Positions 19,768 through 28,970 of a stretch of 64,000 nucleotides of DNA are shown one piece after another (positions within the stretch are counted from its first letter, which is position 1; each line of letters begins with the position of its first letter). The position numbers and the translations under genes were made by a program. Origin of the DNA: Burkholderia sp. Ac-20365 (GTDB lineage: Bacteria; Pseudomonadota; Gammaproteobacteria; Burkholderiales; Burkholderiaceae); contig NZ_JAAGPI010000001.1 of assembly GCF_017104715.1 (NCBI RefSeq), positions 248,001 to 312,000 on the forward strand, in the 5' to 3' direction. The notes under the pieces were generated by a model. The model was not told where the DNA came from. It was given only the letters and a program-made list of their open reading frames with translations, and searched no databases.

Positions 19768-21093
19768 ATGGATGAGAAGCTCGCGACAACCCATGCGTCC
19801 GCCGCAGGCGCGACGCGCATGAATTTTCGCTGGCATGTGCTGATCTGGCTGCTGCTTGGCGGGATCATCAACTATATGGACCGCGCAAGCCTGTCGATTG
19901 CCGCGCCCGGCATGATTCAGGATCTCGGGCTCACGCGCACGCAGATCGGCCTGCTCGGCACTGTGTTCGCGTGGACGTATGCGGTGATGCAATTGCCCGC
20001 AGGCTGGATCATCGACCGTTTCGGCGCGAAGAAAGCGTATGCGATCGGGATGATCTGGTGGAGTGTCGCGACGTGGCTGACGGGCGTGGTCGGCTCGATC
20101 TCGGGCCTGATCGTGATGCGCGCGTTGCTTGCTGTCGGCGAAGCGCCGTGCTGGCCGACCTCGGCAAAGATTACAGCGGCGTGGTTTCCGGGCAAGGAGC
20201 GCGGCTTTGCGACGGGCATCTGGGACTCGTCGTCGAAATGGGGACCGGCGCTCGCGCCCGCGTTGCTGGTCGCGCTGATGATCGCGTTCGGCTGGCGCTC
20301 GCTGTTCCATGTGACGGGCGCGGTGGGCATCGCGTTCGCGATCCTGTTTCTGTTCCTCTATCGCAACCCTGCGCAAAGCAAGCGGTTGTCGCGCGAAGAG
20401 TTCGCGTATATCGAAGCGGGCGGCGGCGGACATGAGCATTCGCTCGCAACGTCGTCGATCAAATGGCGCTCGCTGTTCGGCCATCGCAGCGTGTGGGGCA
20501 TGATTCTCGGCTACTTCTGCGCGATCTGGCTGTGGAATCTGTTCCTCGTGTTCCTGCCGCTCTATCTGCTCGACCGCTTTCACATTTCGCTTGCGCAGCT
20601 TGGCGTGTATGCGAGCATTCCGTGGTTCGGCGGCGCGTTGGGCGAAATCGTTGCGGGCTGGTTCGCGACGAAGCTGGTCGATCGTGGCGTCGCGTCGTCG
20701 TTGGGCGCGAAGCGGATCATCATTGCATGCTGCTCGGTGGGCGCCGCCGTCTGCGCAATTGCGTTGCCGTTCACGCAATCGATCACGATGACGATCGTGT
20801 TGATGACGATTGGCCTGGCGTTCATTGCAGCGACGATCGGCAATGCATGGGCGCTCGCAGCGGATATCGCACCGCCTTCGCTGGTGGCGTCGGTGAGTTC
20901 GATCCAGAACTTCGGCGGTTATTTTGGCGGCGCGTTTTCGCCGGTGGCGGCGGGCTTTATCGTCGATCGAACGGGGTCGTATTCGCTGGCGTTCGTGATT
21001 GGTGGCGCAATTGCGGGGTGCGCGGCGCTGTTTTACTGGTTCATGGCGCGGCAGCGTATCGTCGAAGCGCCGCTCGAACAGCGCGCCGTCTGA
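19768..21093 (+). CDS. Second MFS transporter, ACS-type
   Basis: The 441-aa twelve-helix carrier has the signature NYMDRASLSIAAPGM, typical of glucarate/galactonate/hexuronate carriers, and FAWTYAVMQLPAGWIIDRFG in helix 2. AAGGAGGAG before ATG 19768 is a very strong ribosome site. It follows the KDA dehydratase by 121 bases with an inverted repeat between. A second sugar-acid carrier in one cluster suggests more than one substrate, in line with the two possible catabolic branches. Confidence 0.88.
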   Translation: MDEKLATTHASAAGATRMNFRWHVLIWLLLGGIINYMDRASLSIAAPGMIQDLGLTRTQIGLLGTVFAWTYAVMQLPAGWIIDRFGAKKAYAIGMIWWSVATWLTGVVGSISGLIVMRALLAVGEAPCWPTSAKITAAWFPGKERGFATGIWDSSSKWGPALAPALLVALMIAFGWRSLFHVTGAVGIAFAILFLFLYRNPAQSKRLSREEFAYIEAGGGGHEHSLATSSIKWRSLFGHRSVWGMILGYFCAIWLWNLFLVFLPLYLLDRFHISLAQLGVYASIPWFGGALGEIVAGWFATKLVDRGVASSLGAKRIIIACCSVGAAVCAIALPFTQSITMTIVLMTIGLAFIAATIGNAWALAADIAPPSLVASVSSIQNFGGYFGGAFSPVAAGFIVDRTGSYSLAFVIGGAIAGCAALFYWFMARQRIVEAPLEQRAV

Positions 21094-21263
21094 TATAGCC
21101 GACGACGCAGCGGTGAACCCATACGCGTGGAAGATGACAACACCCTGTCATCATCGACTGCGCATTGCGTTTTGGTGCAATTGAAACGCCGGAATATTGA
21201 GCACTTTGCAAACGGACGGTCCGCCGTATAACCTTGCTCGTGCCCCGTTGATCCGGAGACGCG

Positions 21264-22322
21264 ATGAACGATCCGTCCGTTGCCCGTCACGCATCAGGTC
21301 ACGACAGCGCCTTGCCCGTCGATCTTGCATTGCAGGGTGGCGGCTCGCATGGCGCGTTCACGTGGGGTGTGCTCGACAGGCTGCTGGAAGAATCGGGCTT
21401 GCAGATCGAAGGCGTGTCGGGCACGTCGGCGGGCGCGATGAATGCGGCCGTGCTGGCGAGCGGCTTCGAGCACGACGGCCGCGCGGGCGCGCGCAAGGCA
21501 CTCGAGCATTTCTGGCGGCGCGTATCCGATGCCGCCGTCTTCAGTCCGTTCCGGCGCAGTCCGCTCGACATGCTTTCCGGCCGATGGACACTCGATCACT
21601 CGCCGCTGTTTCTCGCGATGGACATGATCGCGCGTCTTGTTTCGCCCTACGATCTCAATCCGACTTCGTTCAATCCGCTGCGCGGCATACTGGCTGAAAG
21701 CATCGACTTCGATGCGGTGCGTGCTTCGCGCATCAAGCTGTTTATCACCGCGACACACGTGCGCACGGGGCAGGGCCGCGTGTTCCGCAACGCCGATCTG
21801 AGGCCGGAGGTACTGCTTGCGTCGGCATGTTTGCCGACCTTGTTCAAGGCGGTCGAGATCGACGGCGAAGCGTACTGGGATGGCGGCTACGCGGGCAATC
21901 CGACCATCACGCCGCTGATCCGCGAGACGCGGTCGTCGGATACCCTCCTCGTGCAGGTCAATCCTGTCGAGCGCGCCGAGGCGCCGCGTTCGGCGCGTGA
22001 CATCATCAGCCGGCTCAACGAAGTCGCATTCAACGCGCCCTTGCTCAAGGAGATGCGCATGATCGCGCTGCTGCACAAGGTTGCCGATCCGGGTCACGAC
22101 GAAGGGCGTCGGTGGGCGACGATGCGCATGCACCGGATAGCGAGTCCGATGATGACCACGCTGGGTTATTCGTCGAAGCTCAACGCCGAATGGCGCTTTC
22201 TGACGATGCTGCGCGACGAAGGACGCCGCACCGCGCAGGCGTTTCTCGACGAACACGGCAGTGCGCTCGGCGAGCGTTCGTCGCTGGATCTCGACGCACT
22301 GCTCGACGGAATCCTGCGATGA
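21264..22322 (+). CDS. Patatin-like phospholipase
   Basis: The 352-aa patatin-fold hydrolase has the oxyanion loop GGGSHG (25-30), nucleophile Ser55 in GTSAG, and Asp206 in DGGYAGNP completing the Ser-Asp dyad. There is no signal peptide, so it is probably cytoplasmic. Its stop overlaps the start of the GntP permease gene (ATGA), so the two are translationally coupled. In Burkholderiales I associate this pair with 3-hydroxybutyrate/PHB metabolism, which would make PHB-type ester or lipid substrates plausible, but that is inference. Confidence 0.88.
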   Translation: MNDPSVARHASGHDSALPVDLALQGGGSHGAFTWGVLDRLLEESGLQIEGVSGTSAGAMNAAVLASGFEHDGRAGARKALEHFWRRVSDAAVFSPFRRSPLDMLSGRWTLDHSPLFLAMDMIARLVSPYDLNPTSFNPLRGILAESIDFDAVRASRIKLFITATHVRTGQGRVFRNADLRPEVLLASACLPTLFKAVEIDGEAYWDGGYAGNPTITPLIRETRSSDTLLVQVNPVERAEAPRSARDIISRLNEVAFNAPLLKEMRMIALLHKVADPGHDEGRRWATMRMHRIASPMMTTLGYSSKLNAEWRFLTMLRDEGRRTAQAFLDEHGSALGERSSLDLDALLDGILR

Positions 22323-23803
22323 GCGGCGTGGCGTTGTCATCGACGGCACTTGGCGTGGGCCTCTTCGGGATGCTCGCGAGTCTCGGTCTGCTGATCTGGT
22401 TCGCGTATCGCGGCTGGAGCGTGCTGCTGCTCGCGCCGATCGCAGCGATGCTGGCCGCGCTCGTGTCGGGCGAGCCAGTGCTTGCGCACTGGACGCAGAC
22501 GTTCATGTCGAGCACCGCGCGCTTTCTCGCGCAGTTCTTTCCGCTGTTTCTGCTTGGCGCGTTGTTCGGCAAGCTGATGGAGGACAGCGGTTCTGTCGAT
22601 GCAATCGCACAGTTCATGACCGACAAACTTGGGCCGAGGCGCGCGATACTCGCCGTGGTGATCGGCGGCGCGGTGGTCACGTATGGCGGCGTGAGTCTCT
22701 TCGTGGCGTTCTTCGTGCTCGCGCCGATGGCGCAGGCGCTGTTCCGAGCCGCGAACATTCCGCGCCGGTTGATGCCGGCCGCGATTACGCTCGGCACGTC
22801 CACGTTCACGATGTCCGCGTTGCCCGGCACACCTGCCATCCAGAATGCGATACCGATGCCCTTCTTCGGCACGACGCCATTTGCCGCGCCGGGTCTTGGG
22901 ATTATCGCGAGCGTCGTGATGATCGTGTTTGGCTTGTGGTGGCTCACGCGTCAGGAGGTGACGGCGCGGCGCGCGGGCGAGGGGTTTGGCGATGATCTGC
23001 CTGCCGCTGGCGCTACCGATTCGACGCTGGTGCGGGAGCGCGCGACGGTGTCGCAGTCTTTCGATCCTGCTGAGATCGAACGTGGTGCGATCAGCGAGCG
23101 GCTGCCGCCGTTTGGCATTGCGATTGCGCCGCTCGTGGTCGTGGTGTGCGCGAACTTTGCGATGAATATGCTGGTGCTGCCGCGTATCGATGCTTCGTAT
23201 CTTGCTGAAGCGCGATGGGGTGGCACGACGTTGTCGGCGGTGAGTGGGGTGTGGGGTGTATCGGTGGCGCTGGCGCTTGCCGTGGTGCTGCTTGTTGTGA
23301 TGAACCGGTCACGGCTCGGGACGCTGCGTGAGAGCGTCGATGCCGGCGCGAATGCTTCTGTGTTGCCTGTGTTGAGTGTGGGTAGTCTGGTTGGGTATGG
23401 TGCGGTGATTGCGGCGCTGCCTGCTTTTGAAGTGGTGCGGGCGTGGGTGTTGGGGATTGGTGGCGGGCCGTTGGTGTCGCTTGCTGTTGCTACCAATCTG
23501 CTTGCTGCGCTGACCGGATCTGCCTCCGGCGGGTTGACTATTGCACTCGATGCGCTCGGTGGGACTTATCTTCAACTGGCTGCGCAGCATCATATCGATC
23601 CTTCGTTGTTGCATCGGGTGGCTGTGATGTCCTCCGGGACGCTGGATAGTTTGCCCCATAACGGGGCGGTTGTGACTCTGTTGTCCGTGTGCGGGACTTC
23701 GCATAAGCAGAGCTATCGGGATATGGTCGTCGTCGGGGTTGTGGGGGCGCTTGCAGCGCTGGCTGTTGTGGTTTTGCTTGGATCAGTTTTTGGGAGTTTT
23801 TAA
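22319..23803 (+). CDS. GntP-family permease
   Basis: The 494-aa carrier has about twelve helices and motifs of GntP/DcuC-like permeases: FFPLFLLGALFGKLMEDSG, GGVSLFVAFFVLAPMA, SALPGTPAIQNAIPM and TGSASGGLTIALDALG. ATG 22319 overlaps the patatin stop. Longer upstream reading (from 22112) only shadows the patatin gene. The substrate is probably a hydroxy or keto acid; 3-hydroxybutyrate is an inference from the patatin partner. Toward the 3' end the third-base GC drops, then the palindromic repeat begins. Confidence 0.87.
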   Translation: MSGVALSSTALGVGLFGMLASLGLLIWFAYRGWSVLLLAPIAAMLAALVSGEPVLAHWTQTFMSSTARFLAQFFPLFLLGALFGKLMEDSGSVDAIAQFMTDKLGPRRAILAVVIGGAVVTYGGVSLFVAFFVLAPMAQALFRAANIPRRLMPAAITLGTSTFTMSALPGTPAIQNAIPMPFFGTTPFAAPGLGIIASVVMIVFGLWWLTRQEVTARRAGEGFGDDLPAAGATDSTLVRERATVSQSFDPAEIERGAISERLPPFGIAIAPLVVVVCANFAMNMLVLPRIDASYLAEARWGGTTLSAVSGVWGVSVALALAVVLLVVMNRSRLGTLRESVDAGANASVLPVLSVGSLVGYGAVIAALPAFEVVRAWVLGIGGGPLVSLAVATNLLAALTGSASGGLTIALDALGGTYLQLAAQHHIDPSLLHRVAVMSSGTLDSLPHNGAVVTLLSVCGTSHKQSYRDMVVVGVVGALAALAVVVLLGSVFGSF

Positions 23804-23886
23804 AAGGGTTTTTTTGTCCTGCGACGCTTTGGTTTTGGTTTGCTGGTGGTGTCGGTGGCATCCGCGTGATGTTTTGCCTGGTCCAC

Positions 23887-24426
23887 GCGTTGCCCCTGTG
23901 CGGGGCGGCACTTACTTTCTTTGCCGCCGCAAAGAAAGTAAGCAAAGAAAGCGGGCTAACACCGCCCGTTCTTGACCGCTGCCTGAGGGCCCCCAACGGG
24001 TCCTCCACTTCGCACGGCAATCTCTCAGTCACCGCGCCGTTGCCAACGCTTCGAATTGGCGCCTCACCCACTTCAAGCACCCGTAGCGCTGCCAGCGTCA
24101 GCGAATGGTTACGGCCGCCCAGGTGGCAAACTGTGTGTCGGTCGCAGTACTTCACACGTCAGCGTTCCTACGACACCGATCGTGCTTTTCAGTCCAGGGT
24201 GAAGCGCATACGCCGCGAAAGCCGACACACAGTTTGCTGCTATAGAACGCGGGCTAATTGATCGCGCGTGTGGCGACACGGGAGCATGAAGCGGGTGAGG
24301 CGAATATTCGAAGCGTTAGCAGCGAGCGGTGACTGAGAAATTGCCGCGTGCAGGAGAGGACTCGTTGGGCGCGCTCAGACATGAACAAGTGCCGGTGGTG
24401 TTCAGCGGCTTTCTTTTGCCTACTTT
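23887..24426. repeat. Truncated copy of a palindromic intergenic element
   Basis: The sequence from GCGTTGCCCCTGTGCGGGG onward matches the intact element at 53248-53836 almost base for base over its left three quarters. The right end breaks off at the ACTTTT of the terminal repeat and is joined to an IS6 transposase remnant. It sits between convergent genes and encodes no credible protein. Confidence 0.85.
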
Positions 24427-24665
24427 TTAAAAATTGCATGATGCGCCCTGAGATCATATGCATTCCTGAATGCGCGGTACAAGGACTTCCATGGACTTCC
24501 GACCTTGACGTGGATTTCATCGACGCACCAGCTCCTGCCCGCCGGGCGCCTGCAGCGGCGAAATGCCTTTTCAAATACTGGCTTCAGCTTAATGACCCAG
24601 CGATGTACGCTCGAGTGATCCACCTCGACTCCACACTTCAGCCGTATGCGGCCACTTTCGATGCC
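24427..24665 (-). pseudogene. IS6-family transposase remnant
   Basis: The reverse strand gives GVEVDHSSVHRWVIKLKPVF, then FEKAFRR, RPAGRSWCVDE with the first catalytic Asp, HVKV and LYRAF. This is the N-terminal/central part of an IS6/IS26-type DDE transposase. The start codon region, the remaining catalytic residues and both terminal repeats are missing. It is fused on one side to the truncated palindromic element and on the other abuts the stop codon of the last pseudopilin gene, marking a recombination scar at the edge of the secretion island. Confidence 0.72.
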
Positions 24666-24668
24666 ATC

Positions 24669-25139
24669 TCACGGGGCATAGACGAACTCCCACTGGTCAT
24701 AGCTTCTTGACTTCGCGAACGCTGCCGACTCCTCACCGAACCCTGAGACCTTCACCGGCGTATTCGACGACGCACTGCGCACGCCCATGATTCCGCCTTC
24801 GGCGGACAGTATAGGAACTAAAGGTTTTCCTGTGACAGGATCAGGATACAGCTGGCGCAGATAACGACGTGTGACGGGATAGCGCGGATCCCGCAGCAGG
24901 TCGTTCAGCCTCTCGGGATAGCGCCTGCCATCGAGGGGGGTGCTTTGCCAATATTGCTGGATTGCGCGCCGGTAGAGGCCACCGACATATAGTAACTCAT
25001 GCTCCCTCTCGCGCTGGGTGGACATACGCACGTCCTCCAGCAGTTTGCCGAGTCCGAGCGAGATGAGCGCCAGAAGCAGCAGCACCCAGAAGTACGTGAC
25101 GCCTTTCTGGCGCGGGGCGAATGCGGGTCTGCTTACCAC
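24669..25139 (-). CDS. Divergent pseudopilin, last gene of the secretion operon
   Basis: The 156-aa protein has a short basic leader ending KG, then a 20-residue hydrophobic helix (VTYFWVLLLLALISLGLG). The globular domain has the GspG-like pattern YPERLNDLLRDPRYP and DPVTGKPL. The glutamate normally at +5 after the prepilin cleavage site is absent (Trp instead), so it may be a tip-type pseudopilin or not be a peptidase substrate. It overlaps the upstream pseudopilin gene by seven bases. The IS6 remnant begins immediately after its stop. Confidence 0.75.
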   Translation of the reverse strand: MVSRPAFAPRQKGVTYFWVLLLLALISLGLGKLLEDVRMSTQREREHELLYVGGLYRRAIQQYWQSTPLDGRRYPERLNDLLRDPRYPVTRRYLRQLYPDPVTGKPLVPILSAEGGIMGVRSASSNTPVKVSGFGEESAAFAKSRSYDQWEFVYAP

Positions 25140-25516
25140 GATCTGTACTCGGTGCCGTCGGACGCTTTGCCTTGCGCGCCGCTCTTCACATCGACAACCG
25201 ATTTTTCGTTTTCGTCGGTACCCGGTACCGGAACCCAGCTCCCAGTGGTGTTCGTCACCGGGTCGAGTGGCATCGCACGCAGATAGTGACGTTCGGTGAG
25301 CTGGGTGAGCTTGTCCGGATATGCGCCTGTGTCGCTGTAGTACTCGTCCAGCGCCCTGCGCAGCACGGACAGGTTCTCCCTCAGCACGGCTTCTTTCGCA
25401 CGGTCTGTCTGATGAACATAGCGTGGGGCGACGATGGACAGGAGCGTTGCAACGATGGCCAGCACCACCAGAAGCTCGATCAGGGTAAAACCATCTGTCC
25501 GCGAACGCATTACCAT
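25133..25516 (-). CDS. GspG-like pseudopilin
   Basis: The 127-aa protein carries a class III leader, RTDGFTLIELLVVLAI, with Gly(-1), Phe(+1) and Glu(+5) intact. It is followed by an extended helix and YYSDTGAYPDKLTQL as in major pseudopilins. ATG 25516 is preferred; an upstream start at 25585 would overlap the previous gene by 60 bases. It overlaps the next gene by seven bases. Its role is assembly of the periplasmic pseudopilus that pushes substrate through the secretin. Confidence 0.85.
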   Translation of the reverse strand: MVMRSRTDGFTLIELLVVLAIVATLLSIVAPRYVHQTDRAKEAVLRENLSVLRRALDEYYSDTGAYPDKLTQLTERHYLRAMPLDPVTNTTGSWVPVPGTDENEKSVVDVKSGAQGKASDGTEYRSW

Positions 25517-25523
25517 CGTCCGC

Positions 25524-26006
25524 TTACCAGTCTCGATAGGGGATGCCATTGAGCCCTTTCCGGTTGCTCTGCGAATAGACGTCATAGATATCGGCGCCTT
25601 CCTGCGGGTCGGAGGGTTCGCTCGCGTAGTTGCGTTTGCCCCATGTGTCCTGCGCCGGGCCGGACGACACGGGGTTCATCGGATCGCGCGGTATCTGACG
25701 CAGAAAGAAGATCTTCTTGCCTTTTGGCAACCGCCTGTCGATCACGCCGTTCACCAGTATTTCCAGCGTCGGCGGGTATCCCGTCGAGTCAGCCGTCCGG
25801 TCGATCCGGCCTTCATCGCCAGCCTGTTTATAGGCGTCGATTGCTGCGCGGATCTCACGTAACGCCTGCTTCAGTTCATGCTCCTTCTGCCGCTGTACCT
25901 GAATCTGGGCGAGCGGCGTCGCGACCGAGGCGACGATCGCTACGAGTGCAACCGTGACGATCATCTCGATCAGGGTAAAGCCGGAATCGCGGCGCGCTGG
26001 CTTCAT
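25524..26006 (-). CDS. GspG-like pseudopilin
   Basis: The 160-aa prepilin-like protein has leader RRDSGFTLIEMIVTVAL (Glu+5 present), helix, then KEHELKQALREIRAAIDAYK and GYPPTLEILVNGV. The conserved IPRDPMNP corresponds to the calcium-loop region of major pseudopilins. The start at 26006 lies one base after the secretin stop (TGA-G-ATG on the minus strand), indicating coupling. It is one of four pseudopilins in the operon. Confidence 0.85.
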   Translation of the reverse strand: MKPARRDSGFTLIEMIVTVALVAIVASVATPLAQIQVQRQKEHELKQALREIRAAIDAYKQAGDEGRIDRTADSTGYPPTLEILVNGVIDRRLPKGKKIFFLRQIPRDPMNPVSSGPAQDTWGKRNYASEPSDPQEGADIYDVYSQSNRKGLNGIPYRDW

Positions 26007-26007
26007 C

Positions 26008-28332
26008 TCACTGCGCGACCGTGATCTGTTTAGGCAGAGCAACGGCGGCAGCCATGGGTACATGGTCATTTCTTTCGACTTTCACGTTCTGCAGGGAAAG
26101 GTTGAGTGGACCATTCGACTGACGAGCCGCCTCCAGAGTCAGGGTTGCGAGCGGGCCGTCAGCGATTGCTACCTTGCCGACCGAGATATGGAATGTGCCG
26201 CCCGACTGTTTTGCATCGAACGCGACACCCGCGCGCGGCTCGGTCCTAACCAGTTTCACATCCGGTTGATCCACGATGAGATCAAATTCGGCCGTTTCGA
26301 AACCGGGCCCGTTCGCCAGCAGATTGACGCCGAAACCTGTTTTAGCCAGCGCTTGCGTGGGCGCGCTCACATCAAACAGGACCACGTCCTTGCGTGGCAG
26401 ATTCCCCTCTGGCGAGCCCAGCGCCCGTTGCACGGCGGACGAAACAGTGCGAGCCGCATCAGTCGTGACAGGCGCGCTGGCCAGCGTCGCGTCGTTATCG
26501 CTGTACTGTGCCGCTGACGTAAGGCGCAGCGGTCGGGTCGACACCTGTTCAGCAGTTCCGCTCGGAAAGACCTGTGCATAAGCACTGGGCATGGCCAGGG
26601 AACGCGTGATGTGCGGTGTGATTAGCAACACGATTTCGGAGCGGGTGTTGCTGTCGCTATCGTTCGAGAAGAGCCGACCAAGCAGGGGAATTTTTCCGAG
26701 ACCCGGAATATGGCTTCCCGAGAACTGACTGTCACTCTTGATCAGACCCGCCAGGGCCTGTGTTTCGCCTTCATGAAGGCGCAGCAGCGTACTCGCGTTG
26801 CGCGTGCCGATCTGGTAGGCCAGCAGACCGGTCGTCGATGACCGAACCTCCTTGACGATGTTGCTGACTTCGAGTGCGACGCGCATGGTCACATCATTGT
26901 CGACGTGAATCTCGGGTTCGACTTCGAGCTTCAGACCCACGTCGAGGTAGTTCACGGATTCCGTGATGGCGCTGGAGGTCTGGTTCACCGTCGAGGTGAT
27001 AACAGGCACTTTGTCGCCAATAAGCACGCTCGCCTTTTCGCGATTGATGACGCGAATGCGCGGGTTCGCCAGCGTGCGCGTGCTCCCGCTCGTTTGCCGC
27101 AGGTTCAGGACGGCGATGGGGTCGGGAAAGGACAACGAGAAGTTGTTGCGATTCACGCCTCTCAGCTGATCAATGGTCATGGCCGATGGCACACCGGCAG
27201 GTCCGAGCAGGCTCGCGCTGACACTGGTCGGATACTGGATGCCGACATTCAGAAGGTCGTTCGAGTTGACTTCGAGCACTTCAACATCAAGGATGACCTC
27301 GGGGCTGGCGATGTCGTAAAGATCGAGCAGCCGGACGATGGCGTCCTGTACCTGCTCCGTATCGCGTACCACGAGCATCTTCAGGCGCTCGTCGACGTAC
27401 ATCGACTTCGGCACCACCAGGGTGCGCAGCATCTCCTGCAGCTTCTTCGGATCCGCGCTGTTCAGGTAGTACGAACGCAAGACGAGATCGTCGTAACGCT
27501 TTCTCTTTTCCTCGGTTCCCGGATAGATGAGGATGGTCGTGTTGTTGAGTATCTTTCTGTCTAGCTGCGACGTCTGCAGAATGAGGTTCAGGGCGTCGGT
27601 GACAGTGGTATTGCGCGCATAGATGGTGGTGCGTAGATCGGCACCGACATCCTTGTCGAGTACAAAGCTGATACCTGACGTCTGGGTGAGTATCGACAGA
27701 ACCGACCGGATATCGACATCCTTGAATTCAAGCGTGACCGGCTTTTGCAGCGCTGCGTTCAGCGCAGGTAGCAGCATGGTATTGCGATGGTACTGGGCGT
27801 CGAGTTGGGCCAGCATGTTCCGCCCGTCCGGATTGCCGGGGTTTTCGGAGAGGATGGTGTTCAGCAATTGCCGTGCGGTTGCGATATCGCCCTTGCCGGC
27901 TGCAGTTTTCGCTTCGTCGAGTTCCGCCGTTTCACGCCGCTCGCGGCCGATCAGGTCGATTCCACGCAATGCTTCCACGTTCTGTGCATCGAACTGCAGG
28001 ATTTCCCGATAGGTGGTGAGCGCTTCGTCCGGGTGACCTTCTCTGCGTGCAACAGCCGCTTTCTGCATCAACGTTCGCGCCTGGCGCTCGCGCTGATCGA
28101 TGTACTTCATGCGGTACTGCTCGGGATTTTCCTGCGACGCCTGCTGCATCTGGTCGAGGCCTTCCCTAATCTTGCCGTTGCTGACCAGATCCGTTCCTTT
28201 TCGCCACTGCATGTATCCCGAGCATCCCGCCACACAGACTGTGATGATGCAAATGCCGAGTGCTCGCACGAGCCGCTGACCGCGCCTCGCCCCTCTGGTA
28301 AATACGTCCTGCTGCGAATACTGCTCTTTCAT
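26008..28332 (-). CDS. TPR-containing outer-membrane secretin lipoprotein (GspD/MshL-like)
   Basis: The 774-aa protein has a lipoprotein signal peptide (lipobox VAGC, Cys37). A TPR-like region spans about 45-175. N0/STN and N1 domains follow (VTLEFKDVDIRSVLSILT; YLNSADPKKLQEML). The secretin barrel domain holds NPRIRVINREKASVLIGDKVPV and EGETQALAGLIK, and ends PLLGRLFSN..LLITPHI. A cohesin-like C-terminal domain (about 650-770) follows. It would form the outer-membrane channel of the adjacent secretion machine. The N-terminal TPRs replace the separate pilotin/PilF of type IV pili. It is 11 bases from the PilP-like gene. Confidence 0.9.
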   Translation of the reverse strand: MKEQYSQQDVFTRGARRGQRLVRALGICIITVCVAGCSGYMQWRKGTDLVSNGKIREGLDQMQQASQENPEQYRMKYIDQRERQARTLMQKAAVARREGHPDEALTTYREILQFDAQNVEALRGIDLIGRERRETAELDEAKTAAGKGDIATARQLLNTILSENPGNPDGRNMLAQLDAQYHRNTMLLPALNAALQKPVTLEFKDVDIRSVLSILTQTSGISFVLDKDVGADLRTTIYARNTTVTDALNLILQTSQLDRKILNNTTILIYPGTEEKRKRYDDLVLRSYYLNSADPKKLQEMLRTLVVPKSMYVDERLKMLVVRDTEQVQDAIVRLLDLYDIASPEVILDVEVLEVNSNDLLNVGIQYPTSVSASLLGPAGVPSAMTIDQLRGVNRNNFSLSFPDPIAVLNLRQTSGSTRTLANPRIRVINREKASVLIGDKVPVITSTVNQTSSAITESVNYLDVGLKLEVEPEIHVDNDVTMRVALEVSNIVKEVRSSTTGLLAYQIGTRNASTLLRLHEGETQALAGLIKSDSQFSGSHIPGLGKIPLLGRLFSNDSDSNTRSEIVLLITPHITRSLAMPSAYAQVFPSGTAEQVSTRPLRLTSAAQYSDNDATLASAPVTTDAARTVSSAVQRALGSPEGNLPRKDVVLFDVSAPTQALAKTGFGVNLLANGPGFETAEFDLIVDQPDVKLVRTEPRAGVAFDAKQSGGTFHISVGKVAIADGPLATLTLEAARQSNGPLNLSLQNVKVERNDHVPMAAAVALPKQITVAQ

Positions 28333-28343
28333 GCAAATGCCCG

Positions 28344-28970
28344 TTATTCGTCTTGTTGTCGTTCTTTGTTTTCGCTGAGCGGGTGGCTGGCGAGGAAGCG
28401 CTGCCCCACCTGCACCGATGCAACGCCGCCAGAACCTGCCGCCAGATTCCCGCCCATTGCGACGATACGGCTTTCACCTGTCTGCGGGTTCTGCAGAGCG
28501 ACGTCGGTCGGCGAAATCGATTCAACCCGCCAGGTACTGTCGAAAAGATCCCCTTCATGCAGAACTACGGGATTGCCGCTTCCCGATGCAAGAAACACTT
28601 GCACTTTCCCGTCCTGGACCATGCGGCCGAGATACGTCACACCGGATTCCGCCTGGGCTGCCGGTAACGGCGGCAATGGTGGTGTCGAATCCAGCGCCGG
28701 ACCTGCACCCGGAGGCGGCAAAGGGGGCGTTCCGGCCAGCAGCACATCAGCCTGCTTCGGAAGCTCGACTTCGGGCAGCACAGGCCGGCTCCATGGGCGA
28801 TCCGGCTGCCCGGCAATGTCCTGCGGACGCCTGTCGGGCGTCGCTTCACCCGTCGCCACACCGGACGACATGGGATGCTCGACGGGCTCGGGAATCAGCA
28901 TCGAGACGATAGTGATCGCTATGGTGACCGCCAGTACGAGCTGCACAGGCGCAGAGAGAGTCGATCTCAT
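28344..28970 (-). CDS. PilP/GspC-like inner-membrane connector
   Basis: The 208-aa protein has one N-terminal transmembrane helix (LVLAVTIAITIVSML), a long Pro-rich linker (about 30-105) and a small beta domain beginning YLGRMVQDGKVQVFL. That is the architecture of GspC HR or PilP domains, which contact the secretin N0 domain. It overlaps the PilO-like gene by four bases (ATGA). Sequence similarity is weak, so the call rests on architecture and position. Confidence 0.7.
   Translation of the reverse strand: MRSTLSAPVQLVLAVTIAITIVSMLIPEPVEHPMSSGVATGEATPDRRPQDIAGQPDRPWSRPVLPEVELPKQADVLLAGTPPLPPPGAGPALDSTPPLPPLPAAQAESGVTYLGRMVQDGKVQVFLASGSGNPVVLHEGDLFDSTWRVESISPTDVALQNPQTGESRIVAMGGNLAAGSGGVASVQVGQRFLASHPLSENKERQQDE

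Noticed and set aside
23866..24574. Short open frames inside the palindromic element and next to it
   Set aside because: They follow the repeat on both strands, are not conserved between the two copies in frame, and lack protein-like composition.
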